Under the pieces are notes generated by a model, which was given only the letters and a program-made list of their open reading frames with translations, was not told the origin of the DNA and made no database searches. A program made the translations under genes and the position numbers. From positions 619,335 to 683,334 of the forward strand of contig CATOSP010000003.1 in assembly GCA_951812625.1 (NCBI GenBank): a DNA stretch of 64,000 nt, in the 5' to 3' direction. This DNA is from an uncultured Dehalococcoidia bacterium. Lineage in GTDB: Bacteria > Chloroflexota > Dehalococcoidia > Lucifugimonadales > UBA3495. This document shows positions 16,279 to 24,083 of this stretch, piece by piece. Position 1 is the stretch's first letter. Each line of letters starts with the position of its first letter.

Positions 16279-17319
16279 TCAGGTGAAGTGGGGCATCACC
16301 TCTTTGGCGAACAGTTCTATGCAGCGCATCAGCTTTGAGTGTTCCTGGTTGCCGAAGGAGAAGTTGCAGCCGAAGTATTCCACTCCTTCCCGCTGCAGCG
16401 CCTTGATCTGCTCCACACACTGCTCGGGAGTGCCAATGACGGCCCGGCGGTCATACAGGTACTCGTAGCTTGGCGGCAGCTCGGAACGGGATGCACGGAA
16501 GGCGTCGATGCTCTGGTAGACCTCGCTGCCCATCTCGAAGGTGCGCCGCCACTGGATCATGTCCTGGGTCCACTCCATGCCAACCCTGGCCCCTTCCCGG
16601 GCCTCTTCCTCGGTCTCGGCCACGTAGCAGTAGCGGAAGAACGGTATCCGGGAGATGGGGACGTTGTGGCCTGCATCCTGGGACAGCTTTTCGTACCTAT
16701 GGCACAGGTCCAGTGCGTCGGCAGTGTCCAGAACGACTCCCACCATGAGAGGGTGCCCGGCCCTGGCGACAAACTCCAGCGTCTCCACGGTGCGCGTGGC
16801 GGCCAGGTATATGGGAGGGTGAGGCTTCTGGACCGGCGGCGGGGTGAGGTTGGCCCGATTTACACGGTAGTACTCTCCCTCGTGGGAGAAGTCCGGGGTG
16901 GTCCAGAGACCGGTCATCACCTTCAAGCTCTCCTGGAAACGGCCCTGACTCTCCCCCCGGTCCACGTCGAAACCCGTGTACTCGTAGCCAGCGGTGCCGC
17001 GTCCCAATCCTACGTCCAGACGTCCCCCGCTAATGGCATCCACTGTGGCGGCGTCCTCGGCCAGCCGGATGGGATTCTGCAACGGCGGGACCAGGACGGC
17101 GGTGCCAAGCCGGATGGCGCTGGTAACGGCGGCCAGATGCCCCATGAGCACCAGCGATGACGAGCCGATGCCGTACCGGGAGAAGTGATGCTCTGCGAGC
17201 CATGCAGAGTGGTAGCCGAGTTCCTCGCCACGACAGACTTCCTCAACCGTGTTCTGGAGGACCTGCCGGGGGTCGGTCCCCTCCGGCCAAGGGATATGCG
17301 TGAAGAGCGCGAATTTCAT
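16279..17319 (-). CDS. LLM-class flavin-dependent oxidoreductase
   Basis: This is a bacterial-luciferase-like TIM-barrel enzyme of 346 residues. M-K-F-A-L-F-T-H begins the first strand. G-Y-H-S-A-W-L-A-E-H-H-F is the conserved second-strand motif with the two histidines, and S-G-G-R-L-D-V-G-L-G-R-G is the glycine-rich phosphate-binding loop. Such enzymes use reduced F420 or FMN for oxygenation or hydride transfer. The E-H-H-F form and G-R-G pattern are common in FMN monooxygenase relatives, which are expanded in SAR202-type Chloroflexota. The substrate cannot be deduced. It precedes the MmgE/PrpD gene by 47 bp, so the two may act on the same organic acid. Confidence 0.9.
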   Translation of the reverse strand: MKFALFTHIPWPEGTDPRQVLQNTVEEVCRGEELGYHSAWLAEHHFSRYGIGSSSLVLMGHLAAVTSAIRLGTAVLVPPLQNPIRLAEDAATVDAISGGRLDVGLGRGTAGYEYTGFDVDRGESQGRFQESLKVMTGLWTTPDFSHEGEYYRVNRANLTPPPVQKPHPPIYLAATRTVETLEFVARAGHPLMVGVVLDTADALDLCHRYEKLSQDAGHNVPISRIPFFRYCYVAETEEEAREGARVGMEWTQDMIQWRRTFEMGSEVYQSIDAFRASRSELPPSYEYLYDRRAVIGTPEQCVEQIKALQREGVEYFGCNFSFGNQEHSKLMRCIELFAKEVMPHFT

Positions 17320-17573
17320 GGGCGTTCCTCTCCGGCGCTTGTCGAGCGGTCCTGACCGGCCCTGTCCAGCCCGGATGGTGGATTGCGGCCATTATTCCAC
17401 ACATTGCGCACCCTCGTAACCCCGGGCGCGCGCAGGTAGCGTTACGTGTCAGGAGGGCTGGTCATCCAGGGACGGCAGGCGGATTCCGGTCCCCGTTTCC
17501 ACCGGGTCAAGCATCGCGGGAACGATGGGAAGGCCGGGAATGAGACCCTCCCCAATCAGGCAGGGTGCAGGTT

Positions 17574-18101
17574 CTACGCTGTTGCGCCTTCTGCCAAGCC
17601 CTGACCCGGCAAGGAACCATTGGCCAACTGACGCCAGTAGTCCATCTTCTGCCAGTGTTCGATCAGGTCCGACAGACCCAGGCCGGACGAGCCTGAACCG
17701 TCACTCTTGCCAGCGTTCTCCATCCCGCGTTTCATGGCGCATATGGGGACCGGGTCTTCGAGGGTGCGGGGGATGAGCCCGCGTTCGGCTGCCCTGGGCA
17801 GCAGCGCACGCAGGACTTCGCGGGCCTGGGGAAGGACGCGGCGTTCCTGCAGGCAACGACTCAGGTAGTTCTGCAGCGCCGTGAGGTTCCGGGCGTGGTG
17901 CCCGCGTTTCGCCATGCGCTTGAACAGTACGGAGGCCCAATCGAAGGGGTCCTTCACAGGGCCGGACTTGGGGTTGATCAGGGCGTCGGAAACCTCATCG
18001 CAGAATTCAGCGGTGACTTTGTCGAGTCGGTAAACCTCGACTTCGGTTGCGTACTTGCGGAGGAGGGCTTCAATCTGGGACCTGATCTGGGAGAGAGTCA
18101 T
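17574..18101 (-). CDS. Unknown 175-residue protein
   Basis: I do not recognise this gene. The protein is mostly helical, with no signal peptide or membrane segment, and is basic in the middle (F-K-R-M-A-K-R-G-H-H-A-R-N-L-T-A-L). The second half ends in a glycine/serine-rich linker (S-D-G-S-G-S-S-G-L-G-L) and a short helix with W-Q-K-M-D-Y-W-R-Q. The basic helical pattern would suit nucleic-acid binding, but this is a guess. It is monocistronic, with about 250 bp downstream and repeat-rich DNA upstream (18141-18224). Codon use looks like that of its neighbours. Confidence 0.55.
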   Translation of the reverse strand: MTLSQIRSQIEALLRKYATEVEVYRLDKVTAEFCDEVSDALINPKSGPVKDPFDWASVLFKRMAKRGHHARNLTALQNYLSRCLQERRVLPQAREVLRALLPRAAERGLIPRTLEDPVPICAMKRGMENAGKSDGSGSSGLGLSDLIEHWQKMDYWRQLANGSLPGQGLAEGATA

Positions 18102-18140
18102 GTTGTACCTCTTTATAGGGAGTTAATGAGTGTGGAGTGA

Positions 18141-18180
18141 GGGGGTAAATCCCCCTTAATCCCCCTTTTGCGAAAGGGGG
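18141..18180. repeat. REP-like C5/G5 palindromic repeat
   Basis: Two linked palindromes are present: GGGGG-TAAAT-CCCCC at 18141-18155, and CCCCCTTT-TGCG-AAAGGGGG at 18161-18180, a perfect 8-bp stem with a four-base loop. Repeats of this sort with C- and G-runs separated by AT-rich spacers occur as interspersed intergenic elements in many bacterial genomes. It lies about 40-80 bp upstream of the 175-residue unknown gene. It might also act as a terminator for transcription entering from either side. Confidence 0.55.
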
Positions 18181-18189
18181 AGAAAATCC

Positions 18190-18224
18190 CGATTTTCCGG
18201 TCATATCCGGACAGAACCGGACAT
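18190..18224. repeat. 35-nt intergenic motif, copy A
   Basis: The stretch begins CGATTTTCCGGTCAT and contains TCCGGACA followed by ACCGGACAT. A second copy at 47429-47463 matches it at 30 of 35 positions by eye, with all differences in the centre. Two gapped CCGGACA units suggest a protein-binding or recombination-related motif. Neither copy is in a gene. Function unknown. Confidence 0.5.
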
Positions 18225-18705
18225 TTTGGGTGGCTGGAGATGCCAGAGGAGTAGTCTGAGAGGGGACTGTTTTGGCGCTTGCGAGTTGCGTTGTCAGCTA
18301 TTTCAGACAATGAACATTGTGTGCCTCAGTGGCTGTCCTGGACTGGCCCTGCCCTCCCTATGGGGTTTGCGATGGAGGGTCTTACGGGTCGGACTGACGT
18401 CATAGTACATAAGTTCTACGACTTTGGCAATGGGCGATTGTCAGTGGGCAGTGTTTCGTATCAGACGCCGTGGCCAATCACCGACGATACGGCGGACTCG
18501 CGGCCCGATTGGGTTGAGGGCAAGCCCTTGTGGGAGCCGGAGCGGGCGTTCGCGGGACGGTGGTTGATATCAGGAATGAGACCAGCCGAATTGCGACGCC
18601 ACCTGGCGGCCATCCCCGGTGATATAATCGGTGGCCAAGACGCCGAGCAGCCCATCCCCTGGCACGGATGCCAACTCCCAAGTCCAGCCCACCCAGGAGG
18701 TGTCG
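18225..18705. other. Intergenic region upstream of holA
   Basis: This 481-bp stretch separates the unknown minus-strand gene and its repeats from holA on the plus strand. A frame beginning at 18279 stays open into holA but has no recognisable protein features and is treated as chance. No clear promoter hexamers were identified, although holA expression requires one here. Confidence 0.4.
18695..18700 (+). promoter_or_regulatory. Ribosome-binding site deciding the holA start
   Basis: AGGAGG is a full anti-16S match and sits five bases before TTG 18706. The upstream GTG at 18631 has no such site. The short TTG-started form therefore looks more likely. Confidence 0.6.
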
Positions 18706-19716
18706 TTGCCTGTCCACGTCCTCTATGGCGACAGCTACCTGGTGCCCCGTGCCCTGGCGCAGTTGGAGGAGACTGAGGAGACCCGCGACCTGTTCGATTC
18801 CAACCGCCACCGGATGGACGGCAGCCAGCTTGGCCTGCCCGACTTGCTCAACGTCTGCAACGCCATACCGTTCATGGACTCCCGCCGGATGGTGTTGGTG
18901 GAGGGGCTTCTGACAAGGTTCGAGGGCCGGCGCACCGGCGGGCGGCGCAGGGAGTCGGGCGGCGCTGCCTCTGCATCCCTCGGCGGCTGGACGGGACTGG
19001 CCGACGCCATACCGATGATGCCCGATTCCACGGTACTGGTGTTCACCGACGGCAGCGTGGCAAACGGCAATCCGCTGCTGCGGGCGTTAAACGACGTTGC
19101 CAAGGTGCAGGCTTTGCCCACGCCCAACGGGGAACGGCTGGCCCGGTGGGTAAAGTCGTCGGTAGAGGAGAAGGGGGGCAGCATCAGCCCTCCGGCCATC
19201 CGCAGCCTGACCGACATGGTGGGGCAGGACCTGTGGGCGTTGGACCAGGAACTGGAGAAGTTGTGCCTTTACACCCAGGGCCAGCGGATCGAAGAAGAGC
19301 ACGTTTCCGAGATGGTCCACCAAGCGCGGGAGGCGAACATCTTTGCCGCCGTTGACGCCATGATCGATGGACGGCAGGGCTTGGCGCTAGAGCTTTTGCA
19401 GCAACTCAAACAGGACGGACGGGACACCACCTACGTTGTGGCGATGGTGGAACGACAACTCCGGCTCCTGGCCCTGGCCCGAAACGCCATGGACGAGGGC
19501 GCGCCCCAGAACGATCTTGGCAGGAGGATCGGGGCCACCAGCGATTTCGTGCTGAGGAAGACGGTTGATCAGGCCCGCAGGCATTCTTTTGCCGACATCA
19601 CCTACCGTTACGAGCGGCTCCTGGAAGCCGACCTGGCCATTAAGACGGGGCGCATGGAGCCGGACCTGGCGCTGGAACTGCTGGCGGCCGACCAGCCCGC
19701 GCAACCGCGCAGATAG
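18706..19716 (+). CDS. holA: DNA polymerase III subunit delta
   Basis: HolA opens the sliding clamp within the clamp-loader complex. The protein shows V-L-Y-G-D-S-Y-L at the N-terminus, A-I-P-F-M-D-S-R-R-M-V-L-V-E as in the delta family, a collapsed P-loop-type AAA+ fold, and a C-terminal helical collar with L-L-Q-Q-L-K-Q-D-G-R and R-Q-L-R-L-L-A. The start is TTG 18706 with AGGAGG five bases upstream (336 residues, close to the family); GTG 18631 would add 25 residues of low-complexity sequence. It is alone on the plus strand between two minus-strand blocks and convergent with the methyltransferase, 10 bp away. Confidence 0.88.
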   Translation: MPVHVLYGDSYLVPRALAQLEETEETRDLFDSNRHRMDGSQLGLPDLLNVCNAIPFMDSRRMVLVEGLLTRFEGRRTGGRRRESGGAASASLGGWTGLADAIPMMPDSTVLVFTDGSVANGNPLLRALNDVAKVQALPTPNGERLARWVKSSVEEKGGSISPPAIRSLTDMVGQDLWALDQELEKLCLYTQGQRIEEEHVSEMVHQAREANIFAAVDAMIDGRQGLALELLQQLKQDGRDTTYVVAMVERQLRLLALARNAMDEGAPQNDLGRRIGATSDFVLRKTVDQARRHSFADITYRYERLLEADLAIKTGRMEPDLALELLAADQPAQPRR

Positions 19717-19726
19717 CCGCCGCGAT

Positions 19727-20470
19727 CTACTCCAGTGGCTTTTTCAGGGTGTAGACGATGAAGTTAGGCGCGCGAAATTCGTCGTCGAAGCCGGGATTCA
19801 CGTCCAATTGTTCTTCAGACGGCGTCGGCTCTTCAAGTCCTTCGAGGATAAACCCGGCATCCCGGAATGCGGAGAGGTAGCTTGACAGTGTCCGGTGCAT
19901 ATTGACGAATGACCGTCCCCACCAGGGAAATTCCCGCGCTCCTTCGTCCCAGTAGTTGTCAACAGGGTAGAACAGCCTCTCGTCGCCACGTTTAATCCAC
20001 CCTCCAGGTTGCGAACTCCGGATGGGGTGTATGTTGCAGACCACGAACCTGCCGCCGGGACGGAGCACCCGGAACGCCGCTTTGATGGAGAGGCCGTAGT
20101 TCAGCAGGTCGACCAGGACGATGTAGGACACCGCTAGGTCGAAGCTCTCGCTGGCCACTTCGTCCAGGTCTTCGGCATCGCCGACGAGGTAGGTCTCTCG
20201 GTCGCCGCCGAGGCTTCGTGCCGTCTGCACCAGCGCTTCGGTGATGTCGACGCCGGTAACGTCCGCGCCCAACTCTCCAAGCAGACGGCTGAAACGGCCC
20301 TCGCCGCACCCAATGTCTATGACGCGCTTGCCGGAGACTTCGCCAAGGGCGTCATAGACCCATGAGTCGAGCATCCCGGTCCGGACGGACTGGTCCTGCT
20401 GAATCCAATCCTGGGCGGACTCCGCCCACTGGGATTTGAGCAGGTCTTTGAGGTGTCCCGCGTCGGTCAT
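19727..20470 (-). CDS. Class I SAM-dependent methyltransferase
   Basis: This protein of about 247 residues has a Rossmann-type core. V-I-D-I-G-C-G-E-G-R-F is motif I, G-V-D-I-T is the acidic ribose-binding motif, L-V-G-D-A-E-D-L motif III, and F-R-V-L-R-P-G-G-R-F-V the post-core strand. It resembles small-molecule methyltransferases of the UbiE/COQ5-like group. The methyl acceptor is unknown. The start at 20470 (M-T-D-A-G-H-L) is chosen because the extra 23 residues from 20539 are not family-like. It is convergent with holA and stands alone. Confidence 0.82.
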   Translation of the reverse strand: MTDAGHLKDLLKSQWAESAQDWIQQDQSVRTGMLDSWVYDALGEVSGKRVIDIGCGEGRFSRLLGELGADVTGVDITEALVQTARSLGGDRETYLVGDAEDLDEVASESFDLAVSYIVLVDLLNYGLSIKAAFRVLRPGGRFVVCNIHPIRSSQPGGWIKRGDERLFYPVDNYWDEGAREFPWWGRSFVNMHRTLSSYLSAFRDAGFILEGLEEPTPSEEQLDVNPGFDDEFRAPNFIVYTLKKPLE

Positions 20471-20715
20471 TTTTGGGTAGGGCCTTTTGCCAGGATCGCA
20501 TGGCGAGCCAACTTTACCTTGACCCTGGAGGTTGCGCATCGGGTCTAGGAGGCTGGGCTTAACCCCAAACCATATAAGCTGGTAGGCGAAGCTAGTGCAC
20601 CATCTTGATCGACCGGAAGCAACTAGCCTGGACTGTGGTTTTGGGCTGCCGGTCTAGCAGGATAAGAAGGTCGGCAAATATCCTAATGTCAACGGAACAG
20701 GATTCACTTGAGGCA

Positions 20716-21591
20716 TTAGATTGAGTTGAACCATTTGGTATCGATTGTAACTTCTTCAATCTCGATCTTTGCTACTCTCACACCAAGCCTGAGTTCCTTC
20801 AGCTTATCGATTAACAACTCGCCGTCAATCAAATCTATTGGGGGAGCACCATCTCTAGTAGCTTCCATGTGGGCGTCCCTAGTGAATCCGCCAGTAGTCA
20901 GAATTAACCCGCGGTCGGCACGGCCCTGCATCGCACCCCGGAGGTCCCTCACCACGCTAGGCCCTACATTACCGCTATAACGCTTGCATTGGAACAGGAC
21001 GGGAAAGCTGATCAACCCAGCAAACCGGATGATGCCGCGCCCATCAATCCCACCATCGCCTGATTGCCCAGTGACTTCGACTTCGATAAACCCAGATTCC
21101 CGCAACAACCTTTGGCAAAGTCGTTCAAATGCGGGGGGAGGCATATTCAGGAGGGTTTCTGACAAGGTCTCGCGCCACGAGTCTGCATCAATGGGCGACA
21201 CATCCGCCAAGAGGTCTTCTTCTTCGGTCTCGGGCACTTTGTCCGGTCTTCGATGTCTCTGCCGGACGTATTCCACAACATCACTGGGTTCGACGTGACC
21301 GATTTCTGTACCTGATTCGGTAAAGGACCAAATTCCCCTTTCCGAATTGTCGATGACTCCGAACTGCTTAAGGTAAGTCCTCGCCCAAAACAGTCGATAC
21401 TCTAGCTCTGTCAGATTGCCTCGACCATGTGGCAATTGGGTAATGGCGTCCGGGAGACGCATATCCTCAATCACCCGATTTGCGATCTCTGAGTTAGAAG
21501 CACTACCTCCCAATGTGCGAATTGCGCCAAGCGTCGGATTGAACAACTCGTGATATTGAGGGACTCTGCTTCTCGAGTAGTCGTCAACCAT
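20716..21591 (-). CDS. mrr: Mrr-family type IV restriction endonuclease
   Basis: The N-terminal 100 or so residues fit the Mrr winged-helix domain (G-A-I-R-T-L-G-G-S-A-S-N-S-E-I, then L-F-W-A-R-T-Y-L-K-Q-F-G-V-I). The C-terminal nuclease domain (about 150-270) holds F-E-R-L-C-Q-R-L-L, S-G-D-G-G-I-D-G with the catalytic aspartate, and F-Q-C-K-R-Y supplying the Q-x-K part of the PD-(D/E)xK centre. Such enzymes cut methylated foreign DNA. The 291 residues are normal and no modification gene is adjacent, consistent with type IV. The DNA looks more AT-rich than its neighbours, which hints at horizontal transfer. A 14-bp inverted repeat lies upstream. Confidence 0.9.
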   Translation of the reverse strand: MVDDYSRSRVPQYHELFNPTLGAIRTLGGSASNSEIANRVIEDMRLPDAITQLPHGRGNLTELEYRLFWARTYLKQFGVIDNSERGIWSFTESGTEIGHVEPSDVVEYVRQRHRRPDKVPETEEEDLLADVSPIDADSWRETLSETLLNMPPPAFERLCQRLLRESGFIEVEVTGQSGDGGIDGRGIIRFAGLISFPVLFQCKRYSGNVGPSVVRDLRGAMQGRADRGLILTTGGFTRDAHMEATRDGAPPIDLIDGELLIDKLKELRLGVRVAKIEIEEVTIDTKWFNSI

Positions 21592-21655
21592 CGGAAGCCC
21601 TCGATGTAGACTGAGTGCACTGGCCGGGATTGCTAGGCGTGCTAATGAAGATGAG

Positions 21656-21714
21656 TTATAGCAAAGTTATCCCAGTTTACAAGGAAAGGCTAATTCGCCC
21701 TAACTTTGCTATAA
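21656..21714. repeat. Perfect 14-bp inverted repeat upstream of mrr
   Basis: TTATAGCAAAGTTA (21656-21669) and TAACTTTGCTATAA (21701-21714) are perfectly complementary and enclose 31 bases. The element fills most of the gap between the mrr start and the ABC ATPase stop. No T-tract follows, so it is either a long terminator hairpin for the ABC gene, an operator for mrr, or the ends of a mobile remnant. Confidence 0.55.
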
Positions 21715-21729
21715 ATGCTTCGGATGCTT

Positions 21730-22710
21730 CTAGTCCACGCCCGCGATGACGGGGTTGTAGCAGGCGGCGAAGTGGCCGGGCTGCATTTCCTCAAGCGGGG
21801 GGCGTGGGTCCTGGCGGCAGCGGTTGATGGCCTTGTTGCAGCGGGGGAGGAAGGGGCATTCTTCAGGGAGCTTGGTCATGTCCGGCGGGTTGCCCCGAAG
21901 GGGTTCCAGGCGGGAGTCGGGCTGGTCGAGCCGGGGCAGGGTCTTCAGCAAGGACCAGGTGTACGGGTGCTGGGGTTCCTGGAACAGGGGGATAACTTCG
22001 CTTGTCTCGACCACCGTCCCGGCGTAGATCACCCCCACCTTGTTGGCCATGCTGGCGACCACGCCCATGTCGTGTGTAATCAGCAGGATGGATGAATTTT
22101 GCTCTCTGCTGAGGGTCCTGATGCGCTCCAGGATTTGGGCCTGCAGGGTTACGTCAAGGCCGGATGTGGGTTCGTCGGCTATCAGCAGGCGAGGCTTCAG
22201 CACCATGGCGATGGCCAGCATGATGCGCTGGCACATGCCGCCGCTCAGGCTGAAGGGGTATTGACCCATGATGCGTCTCGGCTCGGGCATACCCATCTCG
22301 GCCAGCATGTCCAGGGCCATCTGGTTGGCGACCCGGGGGGTTACGTCGGTGTGGGCAAGTATGACTTCTTCCAGTTGGGGGCCGACCAACTGGACCGGGT
22401 TGAGGGCGGCCTGCGCGTCCTGGAACACCATCGAAATCTGGTTTCCCCGCAGGTGTCGCATTTCATCGGGGCTGGCCTTGAGCAGGTCCTTGCCATCGAA
22501 GTAGATGCTGCCCTCCGGGACGGACGCCGTGATTGGCAGCAGGCCCATGACGGCCAGGGCCACCGTGCTCTTGCCAGCGCCGCTCTCGCCAACGAGGCAG
22601 AAGATCTGCCCCTCTTCCTGCGAGAAGCTGACTCCGTTCAACGCCTTCACCTGGCCGGTGGATGCGCCGAAACTGACGTGAAGGTTTTCGATTCTCAGCG
22701 CCTCGGCCAT
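21730..22710 (-). CDS. Peptide/nickel ABC transporter ATPase (DppD/OppD-like)
   Basis: This 326-residue ATPase has Walker A G-E-S-G-A-G-K-S-T at about 40, the Q-loop M-V-F-Q-D-A-Q, the signature L-S-G-G-M-C-Q-R, Walker B L-L-I-A-D-E-P-T-S-G-L-D and H-loop L-L-I-T-H-D-M-G. The C-terminal extension with C-P-F-L-P-R-C and a further cysteine is the oligopeptide/dipeptide-transporter tail. It would power import of peptides, nickel or similar. No binding protein, permeases or second ATPase (OppF type) are adjacent, so it must act with components encoded elsewhere. The S-G-G-M-C-Q-R signature is slightly unusual (often S-G-G-M-R-Q-R). Confidence 0.9.
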   Translation of the reverse strand: MAEALRIENLHVSFGASTGQVKALNGVSFSQEEGQIFCLVGESGAGKSTVALAVMGLLPITASVPEGSIYFDGKDLLKASPDEMRHLRGNQISMVFQDAQAALNPVQLVGPQLEEVILAHTDVTPRVANQMALDMLAEMGMPEPRRIMGQYPFSLSGGMCQRIMLAIAMVLKPRLLIADEPTSGLDVTLQAQILERIRTLSREQNSSILLITHDMGVVASMANKVGVIYAGTVVETSEVIPLFQEPQHPYTWSLLKTLPRLDQPDSRLEPLRGNPPDMTKLPEECPFLPRCNKAINRCRQDPRPPLEEMQPGHFAACYNPVIAGVD

Positions 22711-22783
22711 TGGCGCGTCTCCTAACGGCCAACCCGGCCACAGGCCGTGGATGACTCCAAAATTTGGTGCGGACTTGCGGAAG

Positions 22784-23452
22784 CTACGAGTTGCCTCCCG
22801 CCGCCGGTGTCGGGCTTCGCAGCAGCTCGGCGTGGAACCTGCCTGCCTTCAGCTCGGATATCAGGTCTTCCAGGTCAGTGATTTTCTGATCGAAACGGGT
22901 CGCAGCGGTGCCCATCTGTTCGGCGCGGTGGGCGTCGCTGCCCCCGGTCATGCGATGTCCCAGCATTTCGCTCAGGTCCTGGGAAAACCGGTTCTGCACG
23001 TCGGTGCCCCGCCCGTTGATGCCCTCGATGGCTACGCAGTGCCGGAAGAACTCGTCCTCGCTGGCCCGCTCCAGCATTCCGGCGCGGATTACGGGGTCAC
23101 GGCCCGGGTCTTCCAGGAACCTGCGCCGGTAGGGATGCGCGGCAATGACCACTCCGCCCTTGCGGTCGACTTCCTCCCACAGGAAGCCAGGCTTGTGGAG
23201 GCCGAAGATGTACCGGTCCAGGCCAAAGACTATTACATGACCCATGTCGGTGTTGATCTCTGAGCCAGCTATCAGCAGGAAGTCATGCTTGCGTGAAAGC
23301 TCACAGACTCGATTGGGGTCCCAGAAGAAGTCGTGGTCGGTGAGGCATATCCCGTCCAGACCCAATTCCCTGGCACGGTCTATGAGGTCATCTATTCCAA
23401 CGAAACTGTCGTCCGAACTGGGGTAGGTATGGGTGTGGAGGTCAATCAGCAA
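22784..23452 (-). CDS. PHP-domain metal-dependent phosphoesterase
   Basis: The N-terminus L-I-D-L-H-T-H-T-Y-P-S-S-D-D has the H-x-H motif. C-L-T-D-H-D-F-F-W-D is the second metal motif, I-A-G-S-E-I-N a third, and A-A-H-P-Y-R-R-R and G-G-S-D-A-H provide the rest of the trinuclear centre. At 222 residues it is a stand-alone PHP protein like YciV/YcdX relatives or a nucleoside-phosphate phosphatase. The substrate is unknown. It lies 73 bp upstream of the ABC ATPase on the same strand. Confidence 0.88.
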   Translation of the reverse strand: MLIDLHTHTYPSSDDSFVGIDDLIDRARELGLDGICLTDHDFFWDPNRVCELSRKHDFLLIAGSEINTDMGHVIVFGLDRYIFGLHKPGFLWEEVDRKGGVVIAAHPYRRRFLEDPGRDPVIRAGMLERASEDEFFRHCVAIEGINGRGTDVQNRFSQDLSEMLGHRMTGGSDAHRAEQMGTAATRFDQKITDLEDLISELKAGRFHAELLRSPTPAAGGNS

Positions 23453-23534
23453 CGGCCTGATACCAGAGGGATGGATTCTGCCCAGGGGCAGGTAGTTTCA
23501 GGGGGAGAGTGTATCGAGCCAGCACAGGATGTGG

Positions 23535-23921
23535 CTATTGCCCTACTGCCAGAGCTTCTGCATCCCGGATGTAGTCGGCGGTGGCGTCGATGTCCCGGAC
23601 TATCTGATCCGCCGGTTCGCAGATACCGTCATAGAAACAAGTGCCGTGCAAGTCCTGCATCCTCTGACTGTACCGGTTCGCCAAGTCTTCCAGCGCCGGG
23701 CCTTCGCTGCGCATACCCCGGATGGTGCGGTGGGTGATGCCGGACGATCGCGGCTCCCGCCCCGTCCGTTCCAAGATCAATGCAACTGTGGCCCGGTTGG
23801 TCGCGCCCCATGCCTTCTCAGCAGCGTTGCGAAGGCGGCCCTGCTCCAGCATCTCCACGGCATCACGGTAGAGCGCCCAAGCGTCCGCCATTATGAATCT
23901 GCTCCGTTCGGTTTCGAGCAT
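23535..23921 (-). CDS. PaREP1/HEPN-like helical protein
   Basis: The protein is helical, with M-A-D-A-W-A-L-Y-R-D-A-V-E-M-L, then L-R-N-A-A-E-K-A-W-G-A-T-N-R-A, and a final helix with D-Q-I-V-R-D-I-D-A-T-A-D-Y. The A-x-E-K-A-W-G-A motif is that of PaREP1 proteins, a HEPN-like family common in archaea and Chloroflexota and often linked to toxin-antitoxin or nucleotide-related functions. The catalytic R-x4-6-H of RNase HEPNs is not clear here. The start at 23921 gives 128 residues; 23891 is an alternative. No nucleotidyltransferase partner is adjacent. Confidence 0.6.
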   Translation of the reverse strand: MLETERSRFIMADAWALYRDAVEMLEQGRLRNAAEKAWGATNRATVALILERTGREPRSSGITHRTIRGMRSEGPALEDLANRYSQRMQDLHGTCFYDGICEPADQIVRDIDATADYIRDAEALAVGQ

Positions 23922-24083
23922 GTATTTCCCATGATCAGGCCAGCCACAACGTAGCGGTAGTTTAACTGAAGGGCCGGAAAGATGGAATACCGGGGTCCGT
24001 TCCCGTGGCCGCCACCATCGGACACACTTAAGGGCTGGCATTACGCCAGCCCTACGAGAAGCGCAATGGCCGTTAGTGACCGT

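Noticed and set aside
18279..18776. Frame of 165 residues upstream of holA
   Set aside because: It overlaps the holA start in another frame, has no motif or ribosome-binding site and looks like chance.
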